Positions 8,941 to 18,921 of a DNA stretch of 64,000 nt are shown here, one piece after another. A program made the position numbers and the translations under genes. Origin of the DNA: Leucobacter sp. Psy1 (lineage in GTDB: Bacteria; Actinomycetota; Actinomycetes; Actinomycetales; Microbacteriaceae); the NCBI RefSeq assembly GCF_020096995.1, contig NZ_CP083692.1, positions 1,364,001-1,428,000 of the forward strand, given 5' to 3'. A model generated the notes under the pieces. That model ran no database searches and was not told the DNA's origin. It was given only the letters and a program-made list of their open reading frames with translations. Position 1 is the stretch's first letter, and each line of letters opens with the position of its first letter.

Positions 8941-10785
8941 GTGAAGACCCTGCTGCGCATCCTGCGGTTCACCCGCAGTCTCACCCCGTACTACATCGGC
9001 ATCATGGTGGCCGCTGCCGTCGTGACGGCTGCGGGGCTGACGGTGCCGTTCATCACGGGGCGCGCTACCGACGTGATCGTCGACGCGGTGGGCGCGGTTG
9101 CGGACGGCGGCAGCGGAGCGGACGGCGTTGTGGGCACCGCGATCCGGACGATCGTGCTTCTCGGCCTCGCACTGCTCGCTGCGAGTCTCGTGGAATCCGT
9201 CGTGAGTAATGTTGGCGGCTACTGGGGCGACGTGATGAGCGCCAAGATGCGCGTCATCCTGTCGAACCGCTACTTCGCGCAGCTGCTCGCACTCCCGCAG
9301 CGGTACTTCGACGGCGAGCTGACCGGCACGATCGTGGCGCGGTTGAACCGCTCCATCTCCGAGGTCACGAACTTCATGAAGACGTTCTCCAACATGTTCG
9401 TCACCATGCTCATGACCACCGTCGCGGTCCTCGCCATCAGTGCATGGCACTACTGGCCGCTGGCAGTGCTGCTGCTGCTCGCGTACCCCATCTACCTCTG
9501 GCTGACCGCGCTCACCAGCAAACGCTGGCAGCTGCTCGAGGGGGAGAAGAACGAGCACATCGATGTCGCCTCAGGGCGCTTCGCCGAGGTCGTCGGCCAG
9601 ATCCGCGTCGTGAAGTCGTTCGTGCGCGAGCGCCGCGAACTCGACCACTTCGGCGGCCATCTCGACGACACCGTCGAGATCACGGGCCGGCAGTCCAGGC
9701 ACTGGCACGTCATGGACGCCCTGCGGCGGGGTGTACTGAACGTCATCTTCTTCGGGCTCTACCTCATGATTTTCATCCGCACCGTCACCGGAGATTTCAC
9801 GCCGGGCCAGATGGTCATGCTCATCCAGCTCATGGCGATGGCGCGGCAGCCCGTCACGACGCTGAGCTGGATGGTCGATGCGGCCCAGAGGGCGATCGCC
9901 GGTTCGAAGTCGTACTTCGAGGTCATGGATCTCGACCCTGCCCGCGTCGATGGCGGGGGCGGGCGCCCGCGCGAACCCCGCAAGGCGCTCCCCGCGGACG
10001 GCACGGCGGAGGGTGAGGCCGACATTGCCGTTTCGTTCCGCGATGTCAGGTTCGGGTACGACGACGATCGCGACGTGCTCTCCGACATCACCTTCGATGT
10101 CAAGGCGGGGGAGCGCATCGCCTTCGTCGGCGAATCCGGTGGAGGGAAGACGACGCTCACGAGCCTGCTCATGGGGCTCTACGGCACCCGTTCAGGAGAC
10201 ATCGAGATCGTGGGATCGGGCGACGACCTCGCGACGCTCAGGGAGAACATCGGCGTCGTGTTCCAGGATGCGGCGCTCTTCTCCGGCACCATCGCCGACA
10301 ACATCGCCTACGGCAACCCGTCGGCGACGCGGGAGGAGATCATCGCTGTCGCGGAGCGCGCGGCGGTCGACCGTTTCGTGGCGAAGCTGCCCCACGGCTA
10401 CGACACCGTCATCGGTGAGCGCGGAATGAAGCTCTCGGGGGGCCAGAAGCAGCGCATCGCCGTCGCAAGGGCGATGCTCAAGGATGCGCCGATCCTGGTG
10501 CTCGATGAAGCGACCTCGGCACTCGATACCCGCTCGGAGCGATTGGTGCAGGCGGGACTCGAGGACCTCATGCGCGGCCGAACGACCTTCATCATCGCCC
10601 ACCGTCTGTCGACGATCGCGGAAGTGGATCGCATCATCACCCTGCGCGACGGCCACATCGACGAGATCGGCTCCCCGGCTGAACTCGCGGCCTCTGGCGG
10701 CATCTACGCCGAGTTGCTCGCGCTGCAGCACGCCGATTCCCAGGCCGGCCGCAAGCGCCTCAAAGACTTCGAGGTCGTCGGGTAG
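8941..10785 (+). CDS. ABC exporter half-transporter (permease-ATPase fusion)
   Basis: A 614-residue type IV ABC exporter. The N-terminal membrane domain (residues 1-330, six predicted helices) is followed by an ATPase domain. That domain has the Walker A motif GESGGGKTT, the signature LSGGQKQR, Walker B ILVLDEATSALD and the H-loop IIAHRLST. It probably works as a homodimer exporting a lipid, peptide or drug. The start chosen is GTG at 8941 with GGAG ten bases upstream; a TTG 12 codons earlier (8905) lacks such a site. It is a single-gene unit divergent from the OYE gene. Confidence 0.92.
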   Translation: MKTLLRILRFTRSLTPYYIGIMVAAAVVTAAGLTVPFITGRATDVIVDAVGAVADGGSGADGVVGTAIRTIVLLGLALLAASLVESVVSNVGGYWGDVMSAKMRVILSNRYFAQLLALPQRYFDGELTGTIVARLNRSISEVTNFMKTFSNMFVTMLMTTVAVLAISAWHYWPLAVLLLLAYPIYLWLTALTSKRWQLLEGEKNEHIDVASGRFAEVVGQIRVVKSFVRERRELDHFGGHLDDTVEITGRQSRHWHVMDALRRGVLNVIFFGLYLMIFIRTVTGDFTPGQMVMLIQLMAMARQPVTTLSWMVDAAQRAIAGSKSYFEVMDLDPARVDGGGGRPREPRKALPADGTAEGEADIAVSFRDVRFGYDDDRDVLSDITFDVKAGERIAFVGESGGGKTTLTSLLMGLYGTRSGDIEIVGSGDDLATLRENIGVVFQDAALFSGTIADNIAYGNPSATREEIIAVAERAAVDRFVAKLPHGYDTVIGERGMKLSGGQKQRIAVARAMLKDAPILVLDEATSALDTRSERLVQAGLEDLMRGRTTFIIAHRLSTIAEVDRIITLRDGHIDEIGSPAELAASGGIYAELLALQHADSQAGRKRLKDFEVVG

Positions 10786-10830
10786 CGAGCCGTTCTTATC
10801 CCGGCCGACGGCGCACCCTGGGGTCGGCGA

Positions 10831-11847
10831 TCACACGACGAGGATCGCCTTGCCAGGTGCGAGCGTGCGGTCCGCGTGGGCTGCGTGCAGCGCACTTGCC
10901 TCATCGAGCGGCATGCGCGTGGTGGGCGCGGTGCGGATCCGACCATTCGCGATGAGCGGCCAGACCGTCGACTCGACGGCGCGGACGATCTCGGCCTTCG
11001 ATCCCGGTCCGGTGACCGGCCGCGCCCGCAGCGTGGTGGCGGAGATGGTGAGTCGACGGCGCATCATGACGCCGAGGTTCACCTCGGCCTTCGGCCCGCC
11101 GAGTACGGAGATGACGGCGAGGCGACCACCGATGGCGAGCGAGCGGAGATTGTCGGCGAGGTAGGGGCCGCCGACGACGTCGAGCACGAGGTCAACACCG
11201 GTGCCCCCGGTCTCGTCTGCGACGAACTCCGTGAAGTCGCGCTCGTGATAGTCGCATGCGGCGTCCGCTCCGGCGTCGAGCGCGTGCGCGACGCCGTCGC
11301 TCGAACCCGCTGTGGCGAGCACGCGGCACCCGAGAGCGGCCGCGAATCCGATGGCGAAGGATCCGAGGCCTCCGCTGCCGCCGTGCACGAGAACGGTCCG
11401 GCCAGGACCGGGGAGTTCGGGTGCCGCGAAGTTCGAGAGCACGGTGCACGCGACCTCGGGGATCGCCGCGGCGTCGACCAGTGAGATGCCGGCGGGGACG
11501 GGGAGAACCTGCACCTCGGGCACGGCGACGAACCCGGCGTAGCCGCCTCCCGCGAGGAGCGCGCAGACCTCGTCGCCGATGGAGAACAGGTGCGCGCCCT
11601 CGCCGGTGGCGGCGACCGTCCCCGAGCACTCGAGTCCCGGCAGGTCCGAGGCGCCTGGTGGGGGAGGGTAGGCTCCCGCGCGCTGGGCGGCATCTGCACC
11701 GTTGAAACCGGTCGCGACGACCCGGATCAGGATCTCGCCGGGTCCGGGGACGGGTACGGGGCGCTCGGCGACGACGAGCGCGTCGGGCCCGCCGGGCTCC
11801 CGGATCTCGACCACGCGCATCTGCTGGGGGATATCGCTCGCACTCAT
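10831..11847 (-). CDS. Zinc-type alcohol dehydrogenase-like quinone oxidoreductase (MDR superfamily)
   Basis: A 338-residue medium-chain dehydrogenase/reductase of the QOR/TED2 branch. The GroES-like domain begins MRVVEIREPGGP, and LVHGGSGGLGSFAIG is the NADPH-binding turn. There is no structural-zinc cysteine cluster, which points to the zinc-free NAD(P)H:quinone reductase subfamily. It probably performs a one- or two-electron reduction of quinones or enones. The start is the ATG at 11847. It converges with the ABC exporter and is divergent from sbcD. Confidence 0.9.
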   Translation of the reverse strand: MSASDIPQQMRVVEIREPGGPDALVVAERPVPVPGPGEILIRVVATGFNGADAAQRAGAYPPPPGASDLPGLECSGTVAATGEGAHLFSIGDEVCALLAGGGYAGFVAVPEVQVLPVPAGISLVDAAAIPEVACTVLSNFAAPELPGPGRTVLVHGGSGGLGSFAIGFAAALGCRVLATAGSSDGVAHALDAGADAACDYHERDFTEFVADETGGTGVDLVLDVVGGPYLADNLRSLAIGGRLAVISVLGGPKAEVNLGVMMRRRLTISATTLRARPVTGPGSKAEIVRAVESTVWPLIANGRIRTAPTTRMPLDEASALHAAHADRTLAPGKAILVV

Positions 11848-11981
11848 GGCTCCACACTACGCGCCGGCGTGCGTGCGCATGCGTGGCAGGGAGACGCCGT
11901 GTCAGTGGCGTGTGCCAAGCTGGGTGCGGCTCGAGCAATCGGCATCGAGACCCACGAATCCGACGGCACCGAGGAGGCCAG

Positions 11982-13169
11982 ATGCGTTTCCTGCACACCT
12001 CGGACTGGCATCTCGGCCGGAGCTTTCACGGCGCTTCGACGGTGCCGCAGCTGCGGGAGGTGCTCCGGTCGATCCCCGATCGGGTGCGGGAGCACGGGGT
12101 CGATGCGGTCATCGTGGCGGGTGACGTGTTCGATCACGCTGCTCCGGCAGCGGAACTCTACGAGGTGCTGGCCGAGGCGATCAGAGGAATCCGCGAGGCA
12201 GGGGCGCTGGTCGTCATCACGAGCGGCAACCACGACAGTGCATCACGGCTCGGCTTCCAGTCTGAGTGGGCGGCACTGGGCGGCGTGCACGTCGTGACGA
12301 GGCCGGATGGGTTCCGGAACCCCGTGACGCTCCGTGATGAGCACGGAGAGGTGGATGTGTACGGCATTCCGTACCTCGAACCCATGCTGCAGCGAGACCT
12401 CTATCCCGGAGAGCGGTTCCGAGGACACGGCGAGCTCTTGACCAGAGTCATGGGCGAGGTCGACGAGACGCGCGCCGCGCGCGGGCGGCGGAGCGTCGTC
12501 GTCTCGCACTGCTTCGCCGCGTCGGGCGGGGCAGCGGATCCCGACGCGGGTGCCGACCTCGTGTGGGATCTGACGGCGGGCGGGCTCGACGTCGTTCCCG
12601 CGGAGATCTTCGGGGGTGCCGATTACGCGGCGCTCGGCCATCTGCACGGGCGGGGGAGTCCGCTGCCGAACGTGAGATACAGCGGGGCCCCGCTGCACTT
12701 CTCATTCAGTGAGGCGACGAAGCCCCGTGGGGGGTGGCTCGTCGATCTCGATGCCGAGGGACTCGCCGCCGTCGAGTGGTGCCCGTTCCCGGTGCCGCGA
12801 CCGCTGGTCCGTCTCCGCGGCGCACTCGAGTCGCTGCTGACCGATGCCGAGTACCGTGAGCACGAACGCAGCTGGGTCGAAGCGGTCCTCACTGATCGGG
12901 TGCGGCCGATCGACGCGATGCGGAGGCTGCGCGAGCGCTTTCCGCACTGCGCCCACATCGAGTTCGATCCTGAGGGTGCGGTTCCCGTCGAGCGCCGTAG
13001 CTACGCGTCGCGCGTGAGCCGGCGCAGCGACTTGGATGTTGTCGATGAGTTCCTCGTGCACGTGCGATCCGGGGAAGCACTCGACGACATCGAGCGGGCA
13101 GTGGTGCGCGAGGCGATCGCCGCCGCCGGAACCGGTGAAACTCTAGCTCGCGAAGGGCGGGAGGACTAG
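11982..13169 (+). CDS. sbcD: Exonuclease SbcCD subunit D
   Basis: A 395-residue calcineurin-like nuclease, the Mre11 homologue. Metal-binding motifs are in order: TSDWHLG at residues 6-12, GDVFDH, SGNHDS, then the later His motifs VSHCF and ALGHLHG. With SbcC it forms an ATP-dependent nuclease that opens hairpins and resects blocked DNA ends. The start is the ATG at 11982 behind a GAGGAGG ribosome-binding site. sbcC begins 2 nt after its stop, so the two are translationally coupled. Confidence 0.95.
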   Translation: MRFLHTSDWHLGRSFHGASTVPQLREVLRSIPDRVREHGVDAVIVAGDVFDHAAPAAELYEVLAEAIRGIREAGALVVITSGNHDSASRLGFQSEWAALGGVHVVTRPDGFRNPVTLRDEHGEVDVYGIPYLEPMLQRDLYPGERFRGHGELLTRVMGEVDETRAARGRRSVVVSHCFAASGGAADPDAGADLVWDLTAGGLDVVPAEIFGGADYAALGHLHGRGSPLPNVRYSGAPLHFSFSEATKPRGGWLVDLDAEGLAAVEWCPFPVPRPLVRLRGALESLLTDAEYREHERSWVEAVLTDRVRPIDAMRRLRERFPHCAHIEFDPEGAVPVERRSYASRVSRRSDLDVVDEFLVHVRSGEALDDIERAVVREAIAAAGTGETLAREGRED

Positions 13170-13171
13170 CG

Positions 13172-16100
13172 ATGCGGATCCTCGAACTCGAACTGGAGGC
13201 GTTCGGCCCGTTCCGCGACCGGCAGCGCGTCGACTTCGCGCGGGCCGCCGAGAGCGGTCTCATGCTGATCGCCGGGCGCACGGGCGCCGGAAAGTCGAGT
13301 CTGCTCGACGCGATCAGTTTCGCCCTGTACGGTTCCGTTCCCCGGTACGACGGCCGTGTCGGTCGGGTGCGGAGCGACCACGCCGATCCCGCGCAGCCGA
13401 CCCGGGTGCGCCTCGATTTCGAGATGGGCGGTGCCCGCTACCGCGTGGAGCGGCAGCCCGAGTGGCAGCGCCCGAAGCAGCGCGGCGAGGGAACGACACT
13501 GCAGAAGGCAGAGGCCCGCTTGTGGGAGTGGGATGAGGTCGGCGGCTCGGAGGGGACAGGCGATTGGCGTGGCCTCGCATCCCGACCCGCAGACGTGGGA
13601 CCGGAGCTGCATGCGATTCTCGGACTGTCTCTCGACCAGTTCCTCCAGGTGGTGCTGCTCGCCCAGGGCGGATTCCAGCGATTCCTCCACGCCGACGATC
13701 AGGAGCGGCAGGCGACGCTGCGCACCCTCTTTCGCACCGAGCGGTTCGCCGACATCGAGCGGATCCTCGTCGAGCGCCGCAGCGCGCTCGGTGAGCGCGT
13801 CGGCCAGTCCCAGGCACGGATCTCCGCCTTCCTGGAACAAGCGGAGACGCGGGAGGAGGCACCGGAGACTCGGGATGCCGGTGCTTCCGCCGATGCCGAT
13901 GCACCGGACCCGTCGTCTTCAGCGGATGAGATGAGCGTCGCCGCGAGGCGCGACCGCGTCGCCGCGTCCCTCGAACAGGATCGCGACTCCGCCGCTCAGC
14001 TGCGCGCTGACGCGCGCGAGGCCGCCCGCCTCGCGGACCGGGCGGACGCCGATGCGCGAGAGACGCGACGGACCGCCGAGCTGCAGCGCCGTCTCGTCGC
14101 CGCGCGCGAGCGCGAGACGGAACTCGCCGGCCAGGCTGAGGAGATCAGCGCCGCACGCGAACGCCTGGCGGCCGCCGAGCGTGCGGAGCGCGCGGTCGAC
14201 CGGGTGCGACGGGCCGAGCAGGCGGGGGCCCGCGTCGCCGCCGTCCGCGCAGCACTCGCCGAGCACCGCGAGCGATTCACCGAGGCCAGCGCATCCGCCG
14301 GTGAACTCCACGAAGCAGGAGCAGCGGGTCCCGAGCTCCGTGACCGCGTCGCCGGGACGCTCGCCCTGCTCGAAGCCGGGAAGGCCGACGAGGCCGGCCT
14401 CACCGCATTGGCACAGCACTGCGACGCACTCGAGCGCCGGATCGAGACGCTCACCGCCGCTCACGCGCGCAGCGAGGTCCGAGCCAACGAACTGCCAGGG
14501 CTCTTCGCAGCAGCGCAGGAGGCAGTGGCCGACGCCGAGCGGCGCTCCGCCCCTCGCGCCGAGCTCACTGAAGCGAGGGATCGCGCCTATTCTGTTCGCG
14601 AGGCAGCGCAGCGGGTGCCTGATCTCGAGGACCGGCTCACCGCAGCGCAGCGACACTCAGCCGAACTCGCTGGGAAGTCCGCCGCCGCCACCGCGACGGT
14701 CAGGGACCTGCTTGCACGACGGCTGGACGGCATGGCAGGAGAACTCGCGCATCAGCTCGTGGACGGCGAACCCTGCGCCGTCTGCGGGTCGACGGCGCAC
14801 CCGGCGCCCGCCTCGCACGACGACGCGGTCGACCCCGAGACCATCGAGCAAGCCGAGCAGGCCGCCGGAAGTGCGCAGACCCGTCTCGAAGCGGCGCGTG
14901 CCGCCGAACGCGAACTCGAGACCGTGCTCACCGAAACCCGCACCCGCGCTGAGCACGCGACACCAGATAGTGCTGAAATCCGCGCCGCAGCCGCGGACTC
15001 CGCGCTCGCCGACGCCGTCGCGGCAGCCGATGCGCTTCCCGGACTGCGGGAGCGCGCGACGCAACTCGAGCGGGAGTTCGCCGGCGTGGCTGAGGAGACG
15101 CGCGAGATCGGACAGCGCCGTGACGAGGCTGCTCGAGAACTCGCCACGGCGCAGGAGCAGCATGCCGAGCGCGCGGCGGCAGTCGAACGCGCACGAGCCG
15201 GATTCCCGTCGATCGGGGCCAGGATCGACGCTGAGCGCGCACTGCGCGACGCCATCGATGCGGTGATCGCCTCCGAAACCGAACTCCGGGCCGCCACAGT
15301 AGCGGCGGACGAGGCCGACCGGGAGCAGCAGGCGATCCTCGCGGAACTCGACTTCGCCGACGTCGCCGAAGTGCGCCGATGCGCACTCGATACCGCGGAC
15401 CGCGCCGCCCTCCGTGAGCGGATCGGCGAGTACGACGCCGCCAGGGAGCGGAACGCCGGCGTGCTCGCCGATCCCGAACTCCAGACGCTTCCCGACGCCC
15501 CGGTACCTCTGGAGGAGGCGGAGGCCGCCCTCCTCGCGGCACGGAGCACGGCCCAGCAGCGCGAAACGGCTGCGGCGACTGCAGAGCAGCGCCTCGACAC
15601 GCGCATCGCCGCGCTTGCCAGGCTCGACGCGGCCATCGCCGAGGGCGCGGACGGCGAGACCGAACTCCTGCGCCTCCGCAGACTCGCCGACACCGTGCAG
15701 GGCAAAGACCCGAACACGCGACGCATGCGACTCGAGGTGTTCGTGCTCGCCGCGCGGCTCGAAGCCATCGTCGCCGCTGCAAACGGGAGACTGCGGCGCA
15801 TGGTGGGGGGACGCTACACGCTCGAGCACGACGACGACGTCCGCAGTCGAGGGAGGCAGTCCGGACTCGGCCTCAGGGTGATGGACGAGTACACCGGTCG
15901 AGCACGGAGTGCCGCTTCGCTCTCGGGCGGCGAGACCTTCCTCGCCTCCCTCGCGCTCGCCCTCGGACTCGCCGACGTGGTCACGGCTGAGTCCGGCGGC
16001 ATCACCCTCGATACGCTGTTCGTGGACGAGGGCTTCGGCTCGCTCGACCCCGGCGCACTCGACGAAGCCATGGCAACGCTCGACGGACTCCGCGAGGGCG

Positions 16101-16273
16101 GGCGCACCGTCGCCCTCATCAGCCACGTCGCCGAGATGCAGGAGCGAATCCCCGCGAAGCTCGAGGTCGTGGTCGACGGTCGCGGGGTCAGTCGACTTCG
16201 CGGCGACGGAATCGATGCGGCGGACGACCCCGCCGGCGAAGCGAACACCGCACCGGACCGTCGCAGACAGTGA
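13172..16273 (+). CDS. sbcC: Exonuclease SbcCD subunit C (Rad50-like SMC ATPase)
   Basis: A 1033-residue SMC-type ATPase. Walker A GRTGAGKSS lies at residues 35-43. Two long Ala/Glu/Arg-rich coiled-coil arms flank the zinc hook CAVC (C535, C538), almost exactly mid-protein. The C-terminal ABC signature SLSGGETF and the Walker B region LFVDEGFGSLD follow. It tethers DNA ends and powers the SbcD nuclease. Composition is very rich in Ala, Glu and Arg, as expected for coiled coils in high-GC genomes. It is the second gene of sbcDC and is followed 19 nt later by a helicase gene. Confidence 0.95.
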   Translation: MRILELELEAFGPFRDRQRVDFARAAESGLMLIAGRTGAGKSSLLDAISFALYGSVPRYDGRVGRVRSDHADPAQPTRVRLDFEMGGARYRVERQPEWQRPKQRGEGTTLQKAEARLWEWDEVGGSEGTGDWRGLASRPADVGPELHAILGLSLDQFLQVVLLAQGGFQRFLHADDQERQATLRTLFRTERFADIERILVERRSALGERVGQSQARISAFLEQAETREEAPETRDAGASADADAPDPSSSADEMSVAARRDRVAASLEQDRDSAAQLRADAREAARLADRADADARETRRTAELQRRLVAARERETELAGQAEEISAARERLAAAERAERAVDRVRRAEQAGARVAAVRAALAEHRERFTEASASAGELHEAGAAGPELRDRVAGTLALLEAGKADEAGLTALAQHCDALERRIETLTAAHARSEVRANELPGLFAAAQEAVADAERRSAPRAELTEARDRAYSVREAAQRVPDLEDRLTAAQRHSAELAGKSAAATATVRDLLARRLDGMAGELAHQLVDGEPCAVCGSTAHPAPASHDDAVDPETIEQAEQAAGSAQTRLEAARAAERELETVLTETRTRAEHATPDSAEIRAAAADSALADAVAAADALPGLRERATQLEREFAGVAEETREIGQRRDEAARELATAQEQHAERAAAVERARAGFPSIGARIDAERALRDAIDAVIASETELRAATVAADEADREQQAILAELDFADVAEVRRCALDTADRAALRERIGEYDAARERNAGVLADPELQTLPDAPVPLEEAEAALLAARSTAQQRETAAATAEQRLDTRIAALARLDAAIAEGADGETELLRLRRLADTVQGKDPNTRRMRLEVFVLAARLEAIVAAANGRLRRMVGGRYTLEHDDDVRSRGRQSGLGLRVMDEYTGRARSAASLSGGETFLASLALALGLADVVTAESGGITLDTLFVDEGFGSLDPGALDEAMATLDGLREGGRTVALISHVAEMQERIPAKLEVVVDGRGVSRLRGDGIDAADDPAGEANTAPDRRRQ

Positions 16274-16292
16274 TGAGGAGTACAGCGAGCAC

Positions 16293-18911
16293 ATGAGCCT
16301 GGGCAGCATTCTCGACCGCACGATCGCGGGACCCGAAGCGGTCGCGGGCGCCGTCGTCGAGCCCGACGAGACGTTCACCGTCTTCGAACAGTGGGTCCGC
16401 GACGACCGCGGCCTCGCGCTCTACCCGGCACAAGAGGAGGCGCTTCTCGGGCTCGCACTCGGGAGCAATGTGATCCTCGCCACCCCCACCGGAACAGGGA
16501 AATCGCTCGTCGCCCTCGGTGCCCACTTTATCGCGCTGGTCGAGGGGCGCCGCACCGTCTACACCGCCCCCATCAAGGCACTCGTCAGCGAGAAATTCTT
16601 CGATCTCGTCGAGGTATTCGGGGCTGAGCGCGTGGGCATGGTGACGGGTGACACCTCGATCAACCCCGACGCCCCGATCCTCTGCTGCACGGCGGAGATC
16701 CTCGCGAATCTCGCGCTGCGCGACGGTGACGCCGACAACCCCGAGGCGCACGGCATCACCCAGGTCGTGATGGACGAGTTCCACTTCTACGCGGAACCGG
16801 ATCGCGGCTGGGCGTGGCAGGTACCGCTGCTCCTCATGCCGCGCGCCCAGTTCCTCCTGATGTCGGCGACGCTCGGCGATGTCACCGAGCTCGGCGCCGA
16901 CCTCACTCGTCGCACCGGCCGGGACACCACTCTGGTCACGGGCGTCGAGCGCCCCGTTCCGCTCACCTTCGGGTACGCCGTCGCGACGGCGCACGAAACC
17001 GTGGAAGGGCTGCTCGCCGACGGGAAGTCCCCCGTCTACATCGTGCACTTCAACCAGTCACACGCCGTCGAACAGGCGCAGGCCCTCTCGAGCATCAAGC
17101 TCGTGGACCGCGCCGGGCGCGATCGCATCGCCGAGGCGATCGGCGACTTCAAGTTTTCTACCGGATTCGGGGCGACCCTCTCGCGTCTCGTCCGCTCGGG
17201 CATCGGGGTGCATCACGCCGGCATGCTCCCGCGGTACCGGCGCCTCGTCGAACAACTGGCGCAACAGGGCCTCCTGCGCGTCATCTGCGGCACCGACACC
17301 CTCGGCGTCGGGATCAACGTGCCCATCCGCACGGTGCTCATCACCGCGCTCACCAAGTTCGACGGCGAGAAGATGCGACGACTCTCGGCGCGAGAGTTTC
17401 ACCAGATCGCCGGCCGCGCCGGCCGAGCAGGGTACGACACCGAGGGCGACGTGCTCGCGCTCGCACCCGAGCACGAGGTCGAGAACGCGAAGGCGGCCGC
17501 GAAAGCCGCGGCCAAGGCGAGCGGAGGGAAGAAGGCGAAGCCGGCGAAGAAGAAATCGGCACCGCAGGGCTTCGTCTCCTGGAACGAGGCGACGCTGGAG
17601 AAGCTCGTCGGCTCTCAGCCGGAGCCGCTCGTCAGCCGGATGCGCATCACCCACGCCATGGTGCTCGGAGTCATCGGCCGCGGCGAGGAGCACGAGGGCG
17701 AGGCGCTCGAGACGATGCGCACCCTCGTGTTCGACAGTCACGAGCCCCGGGCCGCGCAGTTCGCCCACGCGAGACGGGCGCTGGAGATCTTCCGCACCCT
17801 GCGGCGCGGCGACATCGTCGAAGTCCACGAGAACGCAGCGGGAGAGCGGCTGCTCAGGCTCACGGTGGACCTCCAGGCGAACTTCGCGCTCAACCAGCCG
17901 CTGTCGCCCTTCGCACTCGCGGCGATCGAACTGCTCGACCCTGAGTCGCCCGAGTACGCGCTCGACGTCATCTCGATCATCGAGGCGACGCTCGAGGATC
18001 CTCGGCCGATCGTCCGAGCCCAGGAGCACCGTGCACGAGGCGAAGCGATCGGCGCGATGAAGGCGGAAGGGATCGAATACGAGGAGCGCATGGAGCTGCT
18101 CGAAGAGATCACGCACCCGCAGCCGCTCCGCGAACTGCTCACAGAGGCCTTCGAGGCGTACACGCAGGAGGTCCCCTGGGCGCGGGACTACGAGTTGCGG
18201 CCGAAGTCGGTGGTGCGGGACATGGTCGAGCGCGCATTCGGCTTCCGCGATCTCATCTCGTTCTACCAACTCGGTCGCTCGGAGGGCGGTGTACTCCGTT
18301 ATCTCAGCGACGCGTTCCGCGCCATCTCGCGCACCGTCCCCGAGCAGGCGAAGACCGACGAACTCGAGGACCTCATCGAGTGGCTCGGCGAAGTGGTGCG
18401 GCAGGTCGACTCGAGCCTCCTGGACGAGTGGGAGGCACTGGCCCATCCCGACGAGACGCTCGGCGAGGGCGCTCGCCCCGCGTCCGGAACGGACGCCTCG
18501 GCCTCGGCCGTGAGCGGCCCGCCTACCCGCGGACCCCTCAGCCGTCAGCGGGCCTTCCAGGTCATGCTGCGCAACGCGCTGTTCCGCCGAGTGCAGGCCG
18601 CCGCGTTCGAGCGCTACGCCGAGCTCGCGGAACTCGACGGACCGCACGGGTTCGGCGAGCAGCGATGGCGCGACGCCCTCGACGGGTACTTCATGGAGCA
18701 CGACGAAATTCGTGTCGACGGTGACGCCCGTGCCGCCGCACTGCTCGACCTCGACCGCTCAGACGCCGGGTCGTGGCGATTCAGGCAGGTCCTCCTCGAC
18801 CCGGACGAGGATCGGGACTGGGGGATCGAGGGGCGCGTCGATGTGGTCGCGTCAGATGAGGCGGGGGAGCCCGTCGTCACCGTCGAACGCGTCGGGCCGT
18901 TCGTCGGCTGA
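16293..18911 (+). CDS. DEAD/DEAH-box helicase with C-terminal DUF3516 (Ski2/HelY-like)
   Basis: An 872-residue superfamily 2 helicase. Walker A is ATPTGTGKS near residue 65. The Walker B box is DEFH at residues 161-164, and MSATLGD is motif III. QIAGRAGRAGYD is motif VI. An Ala/Lys-rich linker (around 17490-17560) separates the helicase core from a large C-terminal domain matching the DUF3516 architecture of actinobacterial RNA/DNA helicases. The start chosen is the ATG at 16293, 19 nt after sbcC, so it may be expressed with sbcDC. Its substrate (RNA or DNA) is not evident from sequence. Confidence 0.9.
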   Translation: MSLGSILDRTIAGPEAVAGAVVEPDETFTVFEQWVRDDRGLALYPAQEEALLGLALGSNVILATPTGTGKSLVALGAHFIALVEGRRTVYTAPIKALVSEKFFDLVEVFGAERVGMVTGDTSINPDAPILCCTAEILANLALRDGDADNPEAHGITQVVMDEFHFYAEPDRGWAWQVPLLLMPRAQFLLMSATLGDVTELGADLTRRTGRDTTLVTGVERPVPLTFGYAVATAHETVEGLLADGKSPVYIVHFNQSHAVEQAQALSSIKLVDRAGRDRIAEAIGDFKFSTGFGATLSRLVRSGIGVHHAGMLPRYRRLVEQLAQQGLLRVICGTDTLGVGINVPIRTVLITALTKFDGEKMRRLSAREFHQIAGRAGRAGYDTEGDVLALAPEHEVENAKAAAKAAAKASGGKKAKPAKKKSAPQGFVSWNEATLEKLVGSQPEPLVSRMRITHAMVLGVIGRGEEHEGEALETMRTLVFDSHEPRAAQFAHARRALEIFRTLRRGDIVEVHENAAGERLLRLTVDLQANFALNQPLSPFALAAIELLDPESPEYALDVISIIEATLEDPRPIVRAQEHRARGEAIGAMKAEGIEYEERMELLEEITHPQPLRELLTEAFEAYTQEVPWARDYELRPKSVVRDMVERAFGFRDLISFYQLGRSEGGVLRYLSDAFRAISRTVPEQAKTDELEDLIEWLGEVVRQVDSSLLDEWEALAHPDETLGEGARPASGTDASASAVSGPPTRGPLSRQRAFQVMLRNALFRRVQAAAFERYAELAELDGPHGFGEQRWRDALDGYFMEHDEIRVDGDARAAALLDLDRSDAGSWRFRQVLLDPDEDRDWGIEGRVDVVASDEAGEPVVTVERVGPFVG

Positions 18912-18921
18912 CCTGCTCGCC

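Noticed and set aside
10804..10828. Terminator between the ABC exporter and the quinone oxidoreductase
   Set aside because: Only a 6-bp stem with a 13-nt loop and no U-run; too weak to list.
17490..17560. Separate small lysine-rich gene
   Set aside because: The Ala/Lys-rich stretch is in frame within the DUF3516 helicase and is best read as an interdomain linker.
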